A stretch of DNA of 9,719 nucleotides from Pseudomonadota bacterium. Its GTDB lineage: Bacteria > Desulfobacterota > Desulfobacteria > Desulfobacterales > RPRI01. Numbering within the stretch: position 1 is the first letter of the stretch; each line of letters opens with the position of its first letter. A program made the position numbers and the translations under genes. Below the pieces are notes generated by a model that was not told the origin of the DNA, made no database searches, and was given only the letters and a program-made list of their open reading frames with translations. The stretch lies in the NCBI GenBank assembly GCA_018819005.1, contig JAHJQU010000450.1, positions 1-9,719 on the forward strand, in the 5' to 3' direction. Positions 1-6,030 of this stretch are shown piece by piece.

Positions 1-104
1 CCCTTTTTTTGGACTTTACACTTCTTCCCGAAGTTGGCTCTAAGTATCTCCGCTCCTTTATATGCAGCTGCGATACCGACTCTTTTAACTGAATTGAGAT
101 CCAT
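1..104 (-). CDS. Inositol monophosphatase family protein, N-terminal 34 codons only (partial)
   Basis: The minus strand from the ATG at 104-102 reads MDLNSVKRVGIAAAYKGAEI and on to ...NFGKKCKVQKK before leaving the window. This matches my recollection of the N-terminus of SuhB-like inositol-1-monophosphatases: a first helix, then the Lys-rich turn that precedes the metal-binding core. The family is Mg2+-dependent and dephosphorylates inositol-1-phosphate or related sugar phosphates. The catalytic motifs are beyond the window edge, so the substrate cannot be judged. An in-frame stop (TAA, 119-117) lies 12 bases upstream and there is no other ATG among the 34 codons, so the start is well fixed. 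No clear Shine-Dalgarno sequence precedes it (AAGAGAG is only weakly purine-rich). A promoter at 143-116 ends 11 bases before the ATG. The gene follows hflX on the same strand with a 103-base gap. Family assignment is from the N-terminus alone. Confidence 0.72.
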   Translation of the reverse strand, partial: MDLNSVKRVGIAAAYKGAEILRANFGKKCKVQKK

Positions 105-115
105 AAGGGTCTCTC

Positions 116-143
116 TTTATATTCGTTGCCGGGTGCATGTCAA
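116..143 (-). promoter_or_regulatory. Sigma-70-type promoter for the inositol-monophosphatase gene
   Basis: The minus strand has TTGACA at 143-138 (perfect -35), a 16-base spacer, and TATAAA at 121-116 (5 of 6 for the -10). The expected transcription start is about base 109-110, only 5-6 bases before the ATG at 104. This gives the downstream gene its own promoter, separate from hflX. The sequence match is seen directly; activity is inferred. Confidence 0.6.
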
Positions 144-207
144 CCCATTTTATAATCTTATATTACCTGTCTATGATTTGCGACTGGTTATCTGTCCCGG
201 TGATTTA

Positions 208-1854
208 TTATGTTTCAGTATGCTTTATACAAATAGATTCTATCGAGTGTTCCATTTTTTCAATAAGGGGGGACAAGGTTGATACATCATTAGCTGAAAT
301 TGGAATGGAGCCAAAAATCCGGCATAACTTTTCGGTAGTTTCTTTTCCGGCAAGATCCTGTTTATTGAAAACGCGGATCATTGCTATTTTGTCTAAATTC
401 AAGTCTGAAAGAATCCTTTCAACAGATTCTATCTGATCCTCAAATCTCGGATTGCTGATATCTATTACATGAAGCAGGAGATCGGCATTGTTTAATTCTT
501 CAAGTGTCGCGCGGAAAGCAACAAGCAGGTCCTTTGGGATGTTTTTGATAAAACCGACAGTATCGGTTATTATTACTTCGGTATCTTTCGGGAATTTGAG
601 CCGCCTGCTCGATGGATCGAGGGTCGCAAATAGTCTTTTTTCAGCGAGCACATTGCTTTTTGTCAGAGTATTAAGAAGAGTGGATTTGCCCGCATTTGTG
701 TAGCCTATTATTGAAATAACCGGCAAATCCTTTTTGCCGCGTTTTGCCCTTTGCTGTTGCCGGTGTTGTATTACCAGCGAAAGCGCTTTTTCAAGCTGGT
801 TTATACGGTTGCGTGCCAGCCTGCGGTTTAACTCAAGCTTTGTTTCTCCGGGGCCTCTTCCGCCTATGCCGCCTGTCAGGCGGGACATGGCGGTATTTTT
901 AGTTACCAGGCGTGGGAGCATGTATTTCAGCTGGGCGAGTTCCACCTGCAGCTTTCCTTCTTTTGTCCGGGCCCGCTGAGCGAAAATATCCAGTATAAGC
1001 TGGGTCCTGTCTATGATTTTTATCTCCGTTTTGTCCGTTACAGACCTTATCTGAGATGAATTCAGCTCCTGGTCAAATACCAAAATTGACGCACCCCCTT
1101 GAAGAGCAAGAAGAGAGAGTTCCTCAAGTTTTCCGAGCCCGATATAAAATCTTGGATCGGCCTTGGTTCTGTACTGGATAAAGCTTTCTATAACTTCTAT
1201 TCCTGCTGATCCGGCAAGCTCTTTCAATTCATCCATCGAGTCTGAAGCCTCATTTCTGGAATCTGTTGAAACACTTACAAGGATAGCCCTTTCCACGCGC
1301 TGTTCTGAAAACCGGGCAGGCCTGTACTGGGCGAGTTCCGATTCAATGGCCTGAATCAGTTCAAGACACCCTATGTCAAGCCGGCCTGGTTTTATGGGTT
1401 GAAGTAAACGGTATGGTTCGCCATCATGCCTTTTGGGTATTATGTGCCCTATATGAATTTCATATGGCTGCCCGTTATCTGTTGATGTTATGGCTGCCAT
1501 CATGTCGAGCTTCAGAAGAAAAAGATCGGTGATATCGTCCCTTGAGAGAGGTTCATTTTTCATGTGGACGTGTATGCACCTTAAACCCTTAAGTCTGCCA
1601 GGCGCTGTTCTGTATTCGCTTAAATCAGGTATTACAATTCGCCTCTGATCTCCAACGATAACATTTGTTATCCTGCCCTGACGGTCAATGAGAAGACCTA
1701 ACTGGCGGCGTATTTCCATGGCAAGCATGCACAGTTCGCGGGCTATCTCCGGGGTTATGAGGAATTCGGGGGGAGTGCGGCGGCGGTACAGGTTTTTAAG
1801 TCTCTTTATATGACCGGCTTTCAGGCCGCCGGTATTTCCAGAAAGTTTTTTCAT
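208..1854 (-). CDS. hflX: Ribosome-associated GTPase HflX
   Basis: HflX is a GTPase that binds the 50S subunit and, in characterised bacteria, splits stalled or heat-damaged ribosomes. The 548-residue product shows the HflX N-terminal domain (about 187-310, with the YIGLGK and QRARTKEGKLQVELAQL signatures), the glycine-rich linker GGIGGRGPGETKLE (about 328-341), then the G domain: G1 GYTNAGKS (384-391), G2 threonine in FATLDP (about 409-414), G3 DTVG (431-434), G4 NKQD (497-500) and a G5-like SA (520-521). It is longer than the roughly 426-residue E. coli protein because of about 180 extra N-terminal residues, an extension I associate with deltaproteobacterial and some Firmicute HflX. The ATG at 1854 is the first possible start after an in-frame TAA (1863-1861). 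dnaB ends 32 bases upstream, so the two are probably co-transcribed. An AGGAGG overlaps the dnaB stop but lies about 28 bases before this ATG, too far for a normal Shine-Dalgarno sequence. Confidence 0.96.
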   Translation of the reverse strand: MKKLSGNTGGLKAGHIKRLKNLYRRRTPPEFLITPEIARELCMLAMEIRRQLGLLIDRQGRITNVIVGDQRRIVIPDLSEYRTAPGRLKGLRCIHVHMKNEPLSRDDITDLFLLKLDMMAAITSTDNGQPYEIHIGHIIPKRHDGEPYRLLQPIKPGRLDIGCLELIQAIESELAQYRPARFSEQRVERAILVSVSTDSRNEASDSMDELKELAGSAGIEVIESFIQYRTKADPRFYIGLGKLEELSLLALQGGASILVFDQELNSSQIRSVTDKTEIKIIDRTQLILDIFAQRARTKEGKLQVELAQLKYMLPRLVTKNTAMSRLTGGIGGRGPGETKLELNRRLARNRINQLEKALSLVIQHRQQQRAKRGKKDLPVISIIGYTNAGKSTLLNTLTKSNVLAEKRLFATLDPSSRRLKFPKDTEVIITDTVGFIKNIPKDLLVAFRATLEELNNADLLLHVIDISNPRFEDQIESVERILSDLNLDKIAMIRVFNKQDLAGKETTEKLCRIFGSIPISANDVSTLSPLIEKMEHSIESICIKHTET

Positions 1855-1886
1855 TTCAGATTATTATGCCTTATAATCTAATCCTC

Positions 1887-3260
1887 CTACATACCGTAAA
1901 TTTCTTTTGCCTTGTCTTTAAAGCAGGTATAGGAACTCAGGAAAGTAAGTATGACTTCACCGGTTGGGCCGTTTCTCTGCTTTCTCAAAAGAATTTCCGC
2001 GGTATTTTTTTTCGGGTTGTCTTCATTCCTGTTGTATATTTCGTCCCTGTAAATAAATGCAACAACATCAGCATCCTGTTCGAGTGCGCCGGACTCTCTT
2101 AAATCAGCAAGCTGCGGTCTTTTGTCGGTTCGATCCTCGAGCTTTCTGTTAAGCTGGGAGAGGGCAATAACAGGAATTTTCAGCTCTTTGGCAAGGGCTT
2201 TTAAAGATCTTGACATTTCAGCTATCTCCAGATCTCTCCGTTCCGCTGAAAAAGAGCTTTTCATAAGTTGCAGGTAATCGATGATTACAAGGCCAAGCCC
2301 TTTGTTCATTTTAAGCCTTCGTGCCTTTGCCCTGATTTCCATGGAAGAGATGCTGGGTGAATCGTCTATGAAGATGGGAGCCTGAGACAGGGTTGCAGCC
2401 GCATCAGTCAGATTGACCCAGTCGGAATCGCTTAAAAAACCTCCTCTCAGGCGGGAGGAATCGACCTTTGCCTCCGAGCAGAGCATCCTGAGAGAAAGCT
2501 GCTCTTTAGACATTTCAAGGGAAAAGATAGCAACCGGAACATTTGATTTAACTGCGGCGTTTCTTGCAATATTCAAAGCAAAAGCGGTTTTTCCCATACC
2601 GGGACGGGCTGCAATTATGATCAGGTCCGAATTCTGGAAGCCTGAAGTAAGTGCATCAAAATCGGTAAAACCGCTTTCAACTCCGGTTACAAGGGATTTT
2701 TTCCCCTGCCGTTCTTCAAGGGCATCAAAATTGTCATCTATAATGTCCTTTAAAGGATAAAAAGCCTGTTTTATTTTCTTTTCGGATATTTCAAAAATTG
2801 AACTTTGGGCAAAATCGAGAATTTCATCCAGGTTGCCGCTGTCTTCAAAACATTTATTGACAATAGCAGTTGCCTTTTCGATAAGGCGTCTCAGGCATGC
2901 CTTTTCATAGACCAGGCGGGCATAATGAGTTGCGTTTGTGGCAAGTGGAATATCAAGGAACCTTGCAAGATAAGCCGCGCCGCCGACTTCTTCAATCCGG
3001 CCCTGTTCTTTCAGCGCATTGACTAATGTGACAAGGTCAACCGGTTCGTTTTTGTTAAAGAGATCAAGAATTGATGAGTAGATCTTCTGATGGGCTATCT
3101 TATAAAAATCATTTGGAGAAAGAACTTCGATAACTTCAAGCAAAGCATTATTATCAATTAAAATGGCGCTGAATAAAGATTCCTCGGCCTCAATGCTCTG
3201 AGGCGGAACTTTTAACAGGTAGGATGTCTCTTTTTCACTTTGTTGTTTGGTTCTTGCCAT
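1887..3260 (-). CDS. dnaB: Replicative DNA helicase DnaB
   Basis: DnaB is the hexameric 5'-3' helicase that unwinds DNA at the replication fork and contacts primase through its N-terminal domain. The 457-residue protein has the N-terminal domain (about 17-125, starting PPQSIEAEESLF), a linker, and a RecA-like ATPase domain: Walker A ARPGMGKT (218-225), catalytic Glu in FSLEM (E249), Walker B LVIIDYLQLM (about 324-333, D328), SQLNR (368-372), the DLRESGALEQDAD block (386-398) and the KQRNGPTG motif near the C-terminus with the arginine-finger region (427-434). Length is normal and no intein is present. The ATG at 3260 gives the expected start, but no Shine-Dalgarno sequence lies upstream; a 10-bp hairpin sits at 3309-3285 instead. 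rplI ends 294 bases upstream behind its own terminator, so dnaB probably starts a new transcript with hflX. Confidence 0.97.
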   Translation of the reverse strand: MARTKQQSEKETSYLLKVPPQSIEAEESLFSAILIDNNALLEVIEVLSPNDFYKIAHQKIYSSILDLFNKNEPVDLVTLVNALKEQGRIEEVGGAAYLARFLDIPLATNATHYARLVYEKACLRRLIEKATAIVNKCFEDSGNLDEILDFAQSSIFEISEKKIKQAFYPLKDIIDDNFDALEERQGKKSLVTGVESGFTDFDALTSGFQNSDLIIIAARPGMGKTAFALNIARNAAVKSNVPVAIFSLEMSKEQLSLRMLCSEAKVDSSRLRGGFLSDSDWVNLTDAAATLSQAPIFIDDSPSISSMEIRAKARRLKMNKGLGLVIIDYLQLMKSSFSAERRDLEIAEMSRSLKALAKELKIPVIALSQLNRKLEDRTDKRPQLADLRESGALEQDADVVAFIYRDEIYNRNEDNPKKNTAEILLRKQRNGPTGEVILTFLSSYTCFKDKAKEIYGM

Positions 3261-3284
3261 TTGATTTGATGAAATAGTAAGCTT

Positions 3285-3309
3285 GGGTATCAGAGGTTAT
3301 CTGATACCC
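3285..3309 (-). other. Perfect 10-bp hairpin in the dnaB leader
   Basis: GGGTATCAGA (3285-3294) and TCTGATACCC (3300-3309) are perfect inverted repeats around a 5-base loop. On the minus strand the hairpin lies 24 bases before the dnaB ATG. No T-run follows it (AAGCTTACTATTT), so it is not a normal intrinsic terminator. It may affect translation or stability of the dnaB message, or it may be a protein-binding palindrome. Role unknown. Confidence 0.6.
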
Positions 3310-3330
3310 TCTGTTATTTGAGACCTTTGA

Positions 3331-3359
3331 ATAATACACCCTTTTGCCCGATTTATTTA
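3331..3359 (-). promoter_or_regulatory. Possible weak promoter for dnaB-hflX
   Basis: On the minus strand TATTAT at 3336-3331 is 5 of 6 for a -10 box. The -35 region 17 bases upstream (TAAATA, 3359-3354) is poor. A promoter is expected somewhere in this gap because rplI ends in a terminator. The predicted transcript would begin near 3324 and carry the 3285-3309 hairpin in its leader. Confidence 0.3.
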
Positions 3360-3367
3360 AAGACTTG

Positions 3368-3411
3368 GTTTCTGGTTTGTAGTCTCTGATTTTTTCTTTT
3401 AACCAGGAACC
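3368..3411. repeat. Imperfect 11-bp inverted repeat in the rplI-dnaB gap
   Basis: GGTTTCTGGTT (3368-3378) and AACCAGGAACC (3401-3411) pair over 11 positions with one G-U wobble, around a 22-base T-rich spacer. The right arm continues into a low-complexity ACCAG/AACCA-rich run to about 3430. It resembles the dispersed AACCAG-type intergenic repeats of some Desulfobacterota, but that link is from memory. No gene is visible between 3261 and 3554. Confidence 0.4.
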
Positions 3412-3542
3412 AGTAACTATAAACCATAAACATAAGCCTTAATTATCGCCTTCCTTGAACTTGAGCAAAATTGAATGTTCTGCAAAGGTCTCTATTTGTT
3501 GAAGAATTTTTTCGTTACAGAATACCATAACCGACTTTATGG

Positions 3543-3564
3543 AAAAAAGCCAGACTATTCCGGC
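3543..3564 (-). terminator. Intrinsic terminator overlapping the rplI stop codon
   Basis: Read on the minus strand, GCCGGA (3564-3559), loop ATAG (3558-3555) and TCTGGC (3554-3549) form a 6-bp stem with one G-U pair, followed directly by six T residues (3548-3543). The TAG stop codon of rplI (3557-3555) is in the loop. This fits an intrinsic terminator ending the rpsF-rpsR-DUF2232-rplI transcript. The stem is short, so partial read-through into dnaB is possible. Confidence 0.6.
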
Positions 3565-3998
3565 ACAACTTCGACGGTTATTACCGGTTTAACTCCCTTG
3601 TACACACGGACAGGTACAGTGAATGTGCCAAGGGTTTTTATGGGTTCTCCGAGTAGTACCATGCTCTTTTCCACAGTAAAGCCCTGCGCGGCAAGAGAAT
3701 CCACAATGTCACGCACTGAAACTGACCCGTATAACCGGTCCTCTTCGCTTACTTTCGCGTTTATTTTGCACACAACCCCTTCAAGCTTTTTGGCTATCTC
3801 TTCAGCAAGCCCTTTCTCTTTAGCTATCTGGATTTCAAGTTTAACCTTCTCCCGCTCCAGCATCTTAAGGTTCTGGGGAGTGTTTGGAACAGCCTTTTTC
3901 TGGGGCAAAAGATAGTTGCGCGCATAACCTTCGGAAACATTCACGATGCTGCCGACAAGCCCCAAAGATTCTATGGTTTCCTTCAATATTACTTTCAT
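3555..3998 (-). CDS. rplI: 50S ribosomal protein L9
   Basis: L9 binds 23S rRNA at the base of the L1 stalk and helps keep reading frame. The 147-residue length is normal. The N-terminal RNA-binding domain carries the family signature: MKVILKETIESLGLVGSIVN followed by VSEGYARNYLLPQKKA (about 21-36). A charged connecting helix (about 42-75) leads to the C-terminal domain (about 76-147). The start is supported by GGAGG eight bases before the ATG at 3998. It follows the DUF2232 gene with a 92-base gap that contains an inverted repeat at 4025-4060. It is the last gene before a terminator whose loop holds the stop codon. Confidence 0.97.
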   Translation of the reverse strand: MKVILKETIESLGLVGSIVNVSEGYARNYLLPQKKAVPNTPQNLKMLEREKVKLEIQIAKEKGLAEEIAKKLEGVVCKINAKVSEEDRLYGSVSVRDIVDSLAAQGFTVEKSMVLLGEPIKTLGTFTVPVRVYKGVKPVITVEVVPE

Positions 3999-4024
3999 AA
4001 TTTAACCTCCAAAGAACAGGCAGG

Positions 4025-4060
4025 CTTTTTGTAAAGTTTTCAAAATTGCAGTACAAAAAG
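4025..4060. repeat. 9-bp inverted repeat between the DUF2232 gene and rplI
   Basis: CTTTTTGTA (4025-4033) and TACAAAAAG (4052-4060) are perfect inverted repeats around an 18-base spacer, which itself holds TTTTCAAAA. On the minus strand the structure ends about 26 bases before the rplI start, so it would lie in the intercistronic RNA. It could be a processing or stability element. It has no GC-rich stem, so a strong terminator is unlikely. Confidence 0.4.
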
Positions 4061-4090
4061 GCCGTCAAGTTTTTATTAATAAATGTTTGT

Positions 4091-5038
4091 TTAAGTGTTG
4101 TTATGTTTTCTTATGTTGAGCCACGTATCAAAAAAACCAAGCCCTATTACAAACAGAAATATGAAATGCTGAAGAGCAATAAGGCTGTACAAAAAAACTT
4201 TGAGCGTTCGGGGAACCCTTTTTTTTTCAAAATAATAGGAGACGATAGCTATGCCCTGAAAGAAGTATATCATCATCAGGACAAGCAAAAAATTCAAACC
4301 TGCTATCTTGAAAACCTTGTCTGGAAAGAAGAGCATAACAGATGATGCAATTACAGCCCAGACAAGATATTCAGGCGCCTTCCATAAATTCAGGGATACA
4401 AAATCAGGATAATACAGATTGTTTTTAATAAGCACCGGTCTTGAAATCATGAGATTGATCCAGCTCACAAGAAGCGTAAAAGCAACTATTAAAGCCGGGA
4501 TGATCCCTACAAGCACATACCTGATCTGTTCCATGGAATCTGAAATCATCTGAATATGTTCTTCCGAAACCCCCATGTTTTCGTAAATATCTATTGCAAG
4601 TTTCAGATTTTCTGTAATGTATTCCGAGGCCAGCGCATAAATTCCTATGTTCCGGATGTTTGAAAATACCATCAGGCATATCAGTCCTGAAACAATAACA
4701 CCGCAGGAGGAATACAAAATTATTTTTTCAATCGACAAATTATGATGAAGCAATTCGCCTAGGAGAAAGCCTAAAAACAAAAGTTCGGCAAAAAAGATTA
4801 AGTCGATCGATACACTTTGCATGGCAAATACAATAGCAATAATTGTTGCGGCAATAATAACAAGCCCATATTTTCTGCCGAGTTTTGAATGGTAAAATAT
4901 AATTGGCAATGGAATAAACAGGGCGCAGAAAAAACCTATTATCGGAATGTAGATTGACATAAGGCAAATGAGGACCGATAAGCCTATCCCCTTTGTTAAA
5001 TCCCTGAATAATTTCTCTTCGGCAATTGGCACTATCAT
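4091..5038 (-). CDS. DUF2232 (YybS-family) integral membrane protein
   Basis: This 315-residue protein is mostly hydrophobic, with about eight or nine predicted membrane segments (roughly 17-48 as two, 57-73, 77-96, 105-126, 173-197, 223-240, 245-268, 281-303). The soluble loop around 127-172 leads to the conserved-looking stretch MEQIRYVLVGIIPALIVAFT (169-188), typical of DUF2232/YybS proteins. These often sit beside rpsF, rpsR and rplI in Firmicutes and Desulfobacterota; their function is not firmly known, so no role is claimed. rpsR lies 42 bases upstream and rplI 92 bases downstream, so it is an operon member. Start choice is uncertain. The ATG at 5038 is only two bases after GGGGAGG, whereas the GTG two codons later (5032-5030) is eight bases after it and would be better spaced. 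Confidence 0.85.
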   Translation of the reverse strand: MIVPIAEEKLFRDLTKGIGLSVLICLMSIYIPIIGFFCALFIPLPIIFYHSKLGRKYGLVIIAATIIAIVFAMQSVSIDLIFFAELLFLGFLLGELLHHNLSIEKIILYSSCGVIVSGLICLMVFSNIRNIGIYALASEYITENLKLAIDIYENMGVSEEHIQMISDSMEQIRYVLVGIIPALIVAFTLLVSWINLMISRPVLIKNNLYYPDFVSLNLWKAPEYLVWAVIASSVMLFFPDKVFKIAGLNFLLVLMMIYFFQGIAIVSYYFEKKRVPRTLKVFLYSLIALQHFIFLFVIGLGFFDTWLNIRKHNNT

Positions 5039-5080
5039 AGCCTCCCCTGAAGCGGTCTCGGATACCGACGCAAGTGTCAG

Positions 5081-5359
5081 TTAAAAATCCAAAGTGCCGA
5101 CATACGGTAAAAGGGCTATTGAGCGGGCTTGTTTTATTGCGTGAGTCAATACCCTCTGATGTTTTGCGCATGTGCCTGAAATGCGTCTGGGAATTATTTT
5201 GCCCCTTTCGGTTGTAAAGTATCTGAGCGACTTAGAATCTTTATAATCTATTACAAGGGTTGAGTCTGCACAGAAGCGGCAAACTTTACGCCTGTGAAAT
5301 ACCCGTTTCTTTTTTCTATCCGTATCGGTTTGTCCTTTTCCTTGATTATCGTAAGCCAT
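5081..5359 (-). CDS. rpsR: 30S ribosomal protein S18
   Basis: S18 binds S6 and joins the platform of the 30S subunit. The 92-residue product has a lysine/arginine-rich N-terminus, then KVCRFC, YKDSKSLRYFTTERGKIIPRR (about 39-59) and GTCAKHQR, all family hallmarks. Cys27, Cys30, Cys64 and His67 form a CxxC...CxxH set, so this is the zinc-binding (C+) form. It begins five bases after rpsF ends. Its AAGGAG Shine-Dalgarno sequence lies inside the last codons of rpsF (GGA AAG GAG TAA), which suggests translational coupling and equal output of the S6:S18 pair. The start ATG at 5359 is well spaced from that site. Confidence 0.97.
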   Translation of the reverse strand: MAYDNQGKGQTDTDRKKKRVFHRRKVCRFCADSTLVIDYKDSKSLRYFTTERGKIIPRRISGTCAKHQRVLTHAIKQARSIALLPYVGTLDF

Positions 5360-5364
5360 ATATA

Positions 5365-5820
5365 TTACTCCTTTCCGTTACTATCGTATTCTGTTTTGAT
5401 TTCTTCCGAATCAGCCTGAATATCATCGGAAGGTCTTGCGGAAACTTCAGATTTGCCGCTTTGTTCAGCCGAAGCGGCTAAAGCTGCTTCAGCGGCTTTA
5501 GCCAGTTCTTCTTTTATCCTGTCTATGTCGGCCTCTTTTTCAAGCAGGATAGTCATGAACTTAATAACGCGGTCATCAATACGGAAAGTGCGTTCTATTT
5601 CGCTGACAAGCAACCCGGTTCCACAGTAATCAATCCGAATATAATAGCCTCGGACCTTTTTCATGATTTCATACGCAAGCTTCTGGATTCCCCATTCGTC
5701 AATCTTGACCAGAAATCCTCCCTTTTGCTGGATCAGATCTTTAATTTTTTCTAAAAGGGGGACCCTGTTTTCGGGTGAAACATCAGGATCGACAATAACA
5801 ATTGATTCATACCTTCTCAT
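5365..5820 (-). CDS. rpsF: 30S ribosomal protein S6
   Basis: S6 is a ferredoxin-like-fold protein that binds S18 and the central domain of 16S rRNA. The product starts MRRYESIVIVDPDVSPENR, the standard S6 N-terminus, at the ATG at 5820-5818, six bases after AAGGAGG. The open frame runs 25 codons further upstream, but that part has no homology and no ribosome site, so the internal start is chosen. Residues 1 to about 95 are the S6 core, including the IQKLAYEIMKKVRGYYIRID stretch (about 43-62). The tail from about 105 to 151 is rich in Ala, Glu, Asp and Ser, longer than the usual acidic C-terminus. It is the first gene of the operon with rpsR, DUF2232 and rplI, behind the promoter at 5937-5908 and a leader hairpin. 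Confidence 0.97.
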   Translation of the reverse strand: MRRYESIVIVDPDVSPENRVPLLEKIKDLIQQKGGFLVKIDEWGIQKLAYEIMKKVRGYYIRIDYCGTGLLVSEIERTFRIDDRVIKFMTILLEKEADIDRIKEELAKAAEAALAASAEQSGKSEVSARPSDDIQADSEEIKTEYDSNGKE

Positions 5821-5844
5821 AAAAAACCTCCTTCTGGATATAAA

Positions 5845-5865
5845 GCCCCGGAATATATCCGGAGC
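5845..5865 (-). promoter_or_regulatory. rpsF leader hairpin, candidate S6:S18 autoregulatory site
   Basis: In the minus-strand RNA, GCUCCGGA (5865-5858), loop UAUAU and UCCGGGGC (5852-5845) form an 8-bp stem with one G-U pair, 24 bases before the rpsF start. The S6:S18 complex is known to repress its own operon in many bacteria through a leader structure containing a CCG motif. CCG is present in both arms here, but I cannot confirm the exact bulged fold. The stem is followed by UUUAUAU, so weak attenuation is an alternative. Hairpin seen directly; role inferred. Confidence 0.5.
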
Positions 5866-5907
5866 AAGGATTAAAAACTGCGCCTTATGACGCAATTAAA
5901 GCTGCTT

Positions 5908-5937
5908 TTTCTATCACTTCAAATGAATTTGTGTCAA
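5908..5937 (-). promoter_or_regulatory. Sigma-70-type promoter of the rpsF operon
   Basis: The minus strand has a perfect TTGACA at 5937-5932, an 18-base spacer and TAGAAA at 5913-5908 (4 of 6), preceded by TGA, giving an extended -10 (TGnTAGAAA). Expected start is near 5901, leaving an 80-base leader that contains the hairpin at 5865-5845 and the AAGGAGG before rpsF. Confidence 0.6.
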
Positions 5938-5990
5938 GAATTATAAAAAATTGCCGGATTATTCGACAGAACGTATGCATGAATCGAACA

Positions 5991-6021
5991 GCGAGCGCAT
6001 TCCCAACTGCTTGCGGCGAGG
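5991..6021. repeat. Degenerate GC-rich inverted repeat, REP-like
   Basis: Overlapping imperfect pairings exist just after the HD gene stop. GCGAGC (5991-5996) pairs with GCTTGC (6009-6014) with one wobble, and in minus-strand RNA CCTCGCCGC (6021-6013) pairs with GCAGTTGGG (6010-6002) at 7 of 9 positions counting wobbles. It resembles a decayed copy of a GC-rich palindromic intergenic repeat. No T-run follows, so it is not called a terminator. Confidence 0.3.
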
Positions 6022-6030
6022 AGCTTCAAT

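Noticed and set aside
34..436. Two plus-strand open frames (34-282 and 137-436)
   Set aside because: They run antisense to the hflX end and to the inositol-phosphatase start, lack ribosome sites, and their products show no recognisable domain.
3475..3915. Plus-strand 146-codon open frame
   Set aside because: It is the reverse shadow of rplI, whose minus-strand product is unmistakable.
4046..4345. Plus-strand 99-codon open frame that begins like a signal peptide
   Set aside because: It overlaps the end of the DUF2232 gene in antisense and has no ribosome site; the membrane-like start reflects AT-rich sequence.
5821..5895. 25-codon upstream extension of rpsF
   Set aside because: The internal ATG at 5820 has an ideal AAGGAGG and gives the standard S6 N-terminus; the extension covers the leader hairpin.
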